The notes beneath the pieces are model-generated. The model was given only the letters and a program-made list of their open reading frames with translations. It was not told where the DNA came from and did no database searches. The position numbers and the translations under genes are program-made. From a bacterium (GTDB taxonomy: Bacteria > Krumholzibacteriota > Krumholzibacteriia > LZORAL124-64-63), in contig JABIBH010000345.1 of assembly GCA_018652925.1 (NCBI GenBank), forward strand, positions 1 through 7,726: a DNA stretch of 7,726 nucleotides, in the 5' to 3' direction. How positions within the stretch are numbered: position 1 is the first letter of the stretch; every line of letters begins with the position of its first letter. Of this stretch, positions 5,885 to 7,726 are shown piece after piece.

Positions 5885-6532
5885 TTAATTCAACAAAGCG
5901 GATTGTGTGTCCGCTGGTAAATCGTCTATTTTTGCATTGCGTGAAAGTTGTAACGCTCTGACATAGGCAATAATTGCCCATCGATCTTGATGCGGAATCT
6001 GCGCGCCGTGTGCAGGCATTGTTCTGATTCCATTTGTAATTGTATTGAAGATGCTGCCAACTGGCAGATCAACAACAACCTTGCTGGTCAGGTTCGATGG
6101 TGGAGCCCAAAGCCCTTCCGCAAGTATTGTGGCATGCCTGTGAACAAGGCCATCGCCATTTCCGCTTTGGCCATGGCATGAACTGCAAAAAATATTGAAT
6201 CGATCCTGCCCTCTTTCAAGCAGATCCATATTCATTTCAACTGGCATGTCAGTGATAAATTCGCCGACTTCGTTTGTACCACGATAGAAGGCATCATCTG
6301 CGTTTAGCTGTCCACGGGCAACCGTACCTTCAGGATGGCTGCGCATGCTCATGTTGTCGGCAAAGAAATCATTTTCTTTTTGCTGCCCATATGAACTCTG
6401 GTTATCCATGTCATAAACAACCTGAATTCTTGGCTTCGATTTTACATCACGCGTTGACTTGTAGAGATAGCCCATTGGAATCAATGAAATCGAAGCTATC
6501 AGCAGTAAAGTATAAATCAGTTTTCTTGGCAT
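5885..6532 (-). CDS. actE: Alternative complex III monoheme cytochrome c subunit ActE
   Basis: This 215-residue protein has an N-terminal hydrophobic anchor (residues 5-24) with no lipobox, then a periplasmic cytochrome c domain. The heme c site is CSSCH at 116-120, followed by GQSGNGDG; Met172 in GIRTMPAHG is the likely sixth heme ligand. The helix DRWAIIAYVRALQLSRNA (183-200) is typical of class I cytochromes and of ActE. An upstream block of the kind MRSHPEGTVARGQL (63-76) is also characteristic. In ACIII, ActE passes electrons from the quinol-oxidising core and ActA hemes to downstream acceptors, such as a cytochrome or the oxidase. The start ATG lies one base after the actD stop, with AGAGGA inside the end of actD, so translation is coupled. 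Confidence 0.95.
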   Translation of the reverse strand: MPRKLIYTLLLIASISLIPMGYLYKSTRDVKSKPRIQVVYDMDNQSSYGQQKENDFFADNMSMRSHPEGTVARGQLNADDAFYRGTNEVGEFITDMPVEMNMDLLERGQDRFNIFCSSCHGQSGNGDGLVHRHATILAEGLWAPPSNLTSKVVVDLPVGSIFNTITNGIRTMPAHGAQIPHQDRWAIIAYVRALQLSRNAKIDDLPADTQSALLN

Positions 6533-6533
6533 C

Positions 6534-7061
6534 TTATTCCTCTACTTCTTCAACAGCAGTGCTGCCCAATGACATCAGCATTTCTCTGGTTTTTTCCAGA
6601 TCAAACTTTGGGTCACCAGCTTCAATTGCAATAAAGAATCTGTCTTGTGTTGCTCTGCGGAACCTGTCGTTATTAAATAACGGATTGTGCCATTTTGGTA
6701 ATTTATTCAAGCCCCACATTCCAAAGAATGTTGCAAAAGCGCTTAATAAAATTGTCAGCTCAAACATCACAGGAAAAGCTGCTGGCAAACCAAACATCGG
6801 TTTACCTGAAATGAGAAACGGATAATCAACTGCATTGGTCCACCACTGCAACAGTGTTGCCAGAACCAGACCGGTAAGACCACCAATCAAAACAATAAAC
6901 GGTAGCCTGGAACCTCTGATTCCCATTGCCCCATCCATGCCATGAATTGGAAATGGAGTGTGAACATCCCATTTACTGAAACCTTGGTCGCGAACATTTT
7001 CAACAGCTTCTACCAGCTGATGTGGAGAATCGAATTCTGCAAGTAATCCATATAATTTCAT
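6534..7061 (-). CDS. actD: Alternative complex III membrane subunit ActD (DUF3341)
   Basis: This 175-residue protein is of normal family length. It has a soluble start containing YGLLAEFDSPHQLVEA and the TPFPIHGMD block (35-43), two membrane segments (about 54-72 and 95-117), and a C-terminal portion with LPKWHNPLF (121-129) and DRFFIAIEAGDP (140-151). This layout is that of DUF3341 proteins, which are ActD subunits of ACIII. Known structures place ActD as a two-helix subunit beside ActC and ActF; no redox centre is expected. Its ATG shares one base with the actC stop (TAATG), and GGAGGTGA lies just upstream. Confidence 0.95.
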   Translation of the reverse strand: MKLYGLLAEFDSPHQLVEAVENVRDQGFSKWDVHTPFPIHGMDGAMGIRGSRLPFIVLIGGLTGLVLATLLQWWTNAVDYPFLISGKPMFGLPAAFPVMFELTILLSAFATFFGMWGLNKLPKWHNPLFNNDRFRRATQDRFFIAIEAGDPKFDLEKTREMLMSLGSTAVEEVEE

Positions 7062-7726
7062 TACTTGTCACCTCCAGTTTCTGGAACATCGCCGTGGTAG
7101 TCGCCAACTGATCTGTGGCTGCCGTCATGAGCTTCAGCATCCGGCATAACTGTTTTGATTTCTGCCATAGCCAGTATCGGTCCAAAGCGAATGAACAGTA
7201 AAACCAGTGTGAAGAACAGACCGAAGCTGCCAATGAATGTCAGGATATCGATCAAGGTCGGGTTGAAATAATCCCAACTTGATGGCAGGAAGTCCCTGCT
7301 CAATGAAGTGACTGTAATTACAAATCGTTCAAACCACATTCCGATATTTACAAAGATGTACATTACAAACATAACCGGAACATTGGTTCTGATTTTCTTA
7401 AACCAGAACAACTGTGGGGTAATAACATTACAAGTCACCATTATCCAATAGGCCCAAGCGTACGGCCCAAAAGCACGATTAACGAAAGCAAAGCTCTCAT
7501 TTGGATTGCCACCATACCACGCTATGAAAAATTCCGTTGCGTAAGCAAAACCGACAATGCTTCCTGTTGCCAAAATAATCTTGTTCATGTTTTCTAGGTG
7601 ATGAAGAGTGATAAACTCTTTTAACCCAAACCATTGGCGAGCAGGAATCAGGCAAGTTCCAACCATCGCAAAGCCACTGAAAACAGCCCCAGCTACAAAG
7701 TATGGCGGGAATATTGTTGTGTGCCA
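7061..7726 (-). CDS. actC: Alternative complex III quinol-oxidising membrane subunit ActC, C-terminal half (cut by right edge)
   Basis: The frame is open to the window edge, giving 221 C-terminal residues of an expected 450 or so. The internal ATG at 7666 is not the start, because the residues before it ([20 protein letters not shown]) are conserved ActC sequence. ActC is an NrfD/PsrC-like polytopic protein that binds quinol near the periplasmic side. Five hydrophobic segments are visible, including [40 protein letters not shown] and [20 protein letters not shown]. The tail is His- and acid-rich ([17 protein letters not shown]), probably cytoplasmic, and replaces the last helix seen in some homologues' alignments only if that region varies; I cannot test this. 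actA and actB should lie upstream, beyond the window. Confidence 0.95.
   Translation of the reverse strand, partial: WHTTIFPPYFVAGAVFSGFAMVGTCLIPARQWFGLKEFITLHHLENMNKIILATGSIVGFAYATEFFIAWYGGNPNESFAFVNRAFGPYAWAYWIMVTCNVITPQLFWFKKIRTNVPVMFVMYIFVNIGMWFERFVITVTSLSRDFLPSSWDYFNPTLIDILTFIGSFGLFFTLVLLFIRFGPILAMAEIKTVMPDAEAHDGSHRSVGDYHGDVPETGGDK

Noticed and set aside
5871..5981. N-terminal extension of actF to the ATG at 5981
   Set aside because: It overlaps the coding end of actE, is Cys-rich and unlike ActF, while a well-placed ribosome site supports the TTG at 5870.
6274..6825. A 183-codon plus-strand open frame opposite actE and actD
   Set aside because: Both strands cannot be explained equally; actE and actD are certain, and this frame has no recognisable features.
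7061..7666. actC as a complete 201-residue gene starting at 7666
   Set aside because: The frame continues to the window edge with conserved ActC sequence, so the gene is truncated by the window.
1..7726. CRISPR arrays, tRNA or rRNA genes, insertion sequences
   Set aside because: No regularly spaced repeats, cloverleaf-like sequence, rRNA sequence or transposase was seen.

Overview
The window is about 7.7 kb of AT-leaning bacterial chromosome with densely packed genes. It most likely comes from the Bacteroidota/Balneolota/Rhodothermota side of the bacteria. The evidence for this is an alternative complex III (ACIII) operon in the order actC-actD-actE-actF, a TonB-dependent outer-membrane receptor, and a secreted six-bladed beta-propeller protein of a type common in those phyla. 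This placement is inference, since no rRNA or other phylogenetic marker is present.

Layout. (1) Positions 1-1337, plus strand: the C-terminal part of a methionine-rich TonB-dependent receptor, cut by the left edge. A strong hairpin terminator at 1346-1374 follows and can serve both strands. (2) Positions 1394-3012, minus strand: a HipA-type toxin-antitoxin operon, hipB then hipS then hipT. HipS is the small N-terminal domain of HipA and HipT is the kinase body. They are separated only by an in-frame TGA followed directly by an ATG, so the pair reads either as a tripartite HipBST-like system or as a hipA split by one nonsense codon. (3) Positions 3013-3136: a regulatory gap with two 16-bp operators that are exact reverse complements, 42 bp apart, and a perfect 20-bp palindrome. 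(4) Positions 3137-4336, minus strand: a secreted beta-propeller protein of unknown function. (5) Positions 4380-7726, minus strand: the ACIII respiratory operon, consisting of actC (cut by the right edge), actD, actE and actF, followed by a 90-residue single-pass membrane protein. Its genes are separated by 14 bases or fewer, or overlap.

How the genes work together. ActC-F are membrane and cytochrome subunits of a quinol:electron-acceptor oxidoreductase that replaces the cytochrome bc1 complex. actA and actB should lie beyond the right edge. No terminal oxidase genes follow actF within this window. The hip module is a self-contained stress or dormancy cassette with its own operator region, lying between the respiratory block and the receptor gene. 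The most notable items are the one-codon split of the HipA toxin and the paired hip operators.
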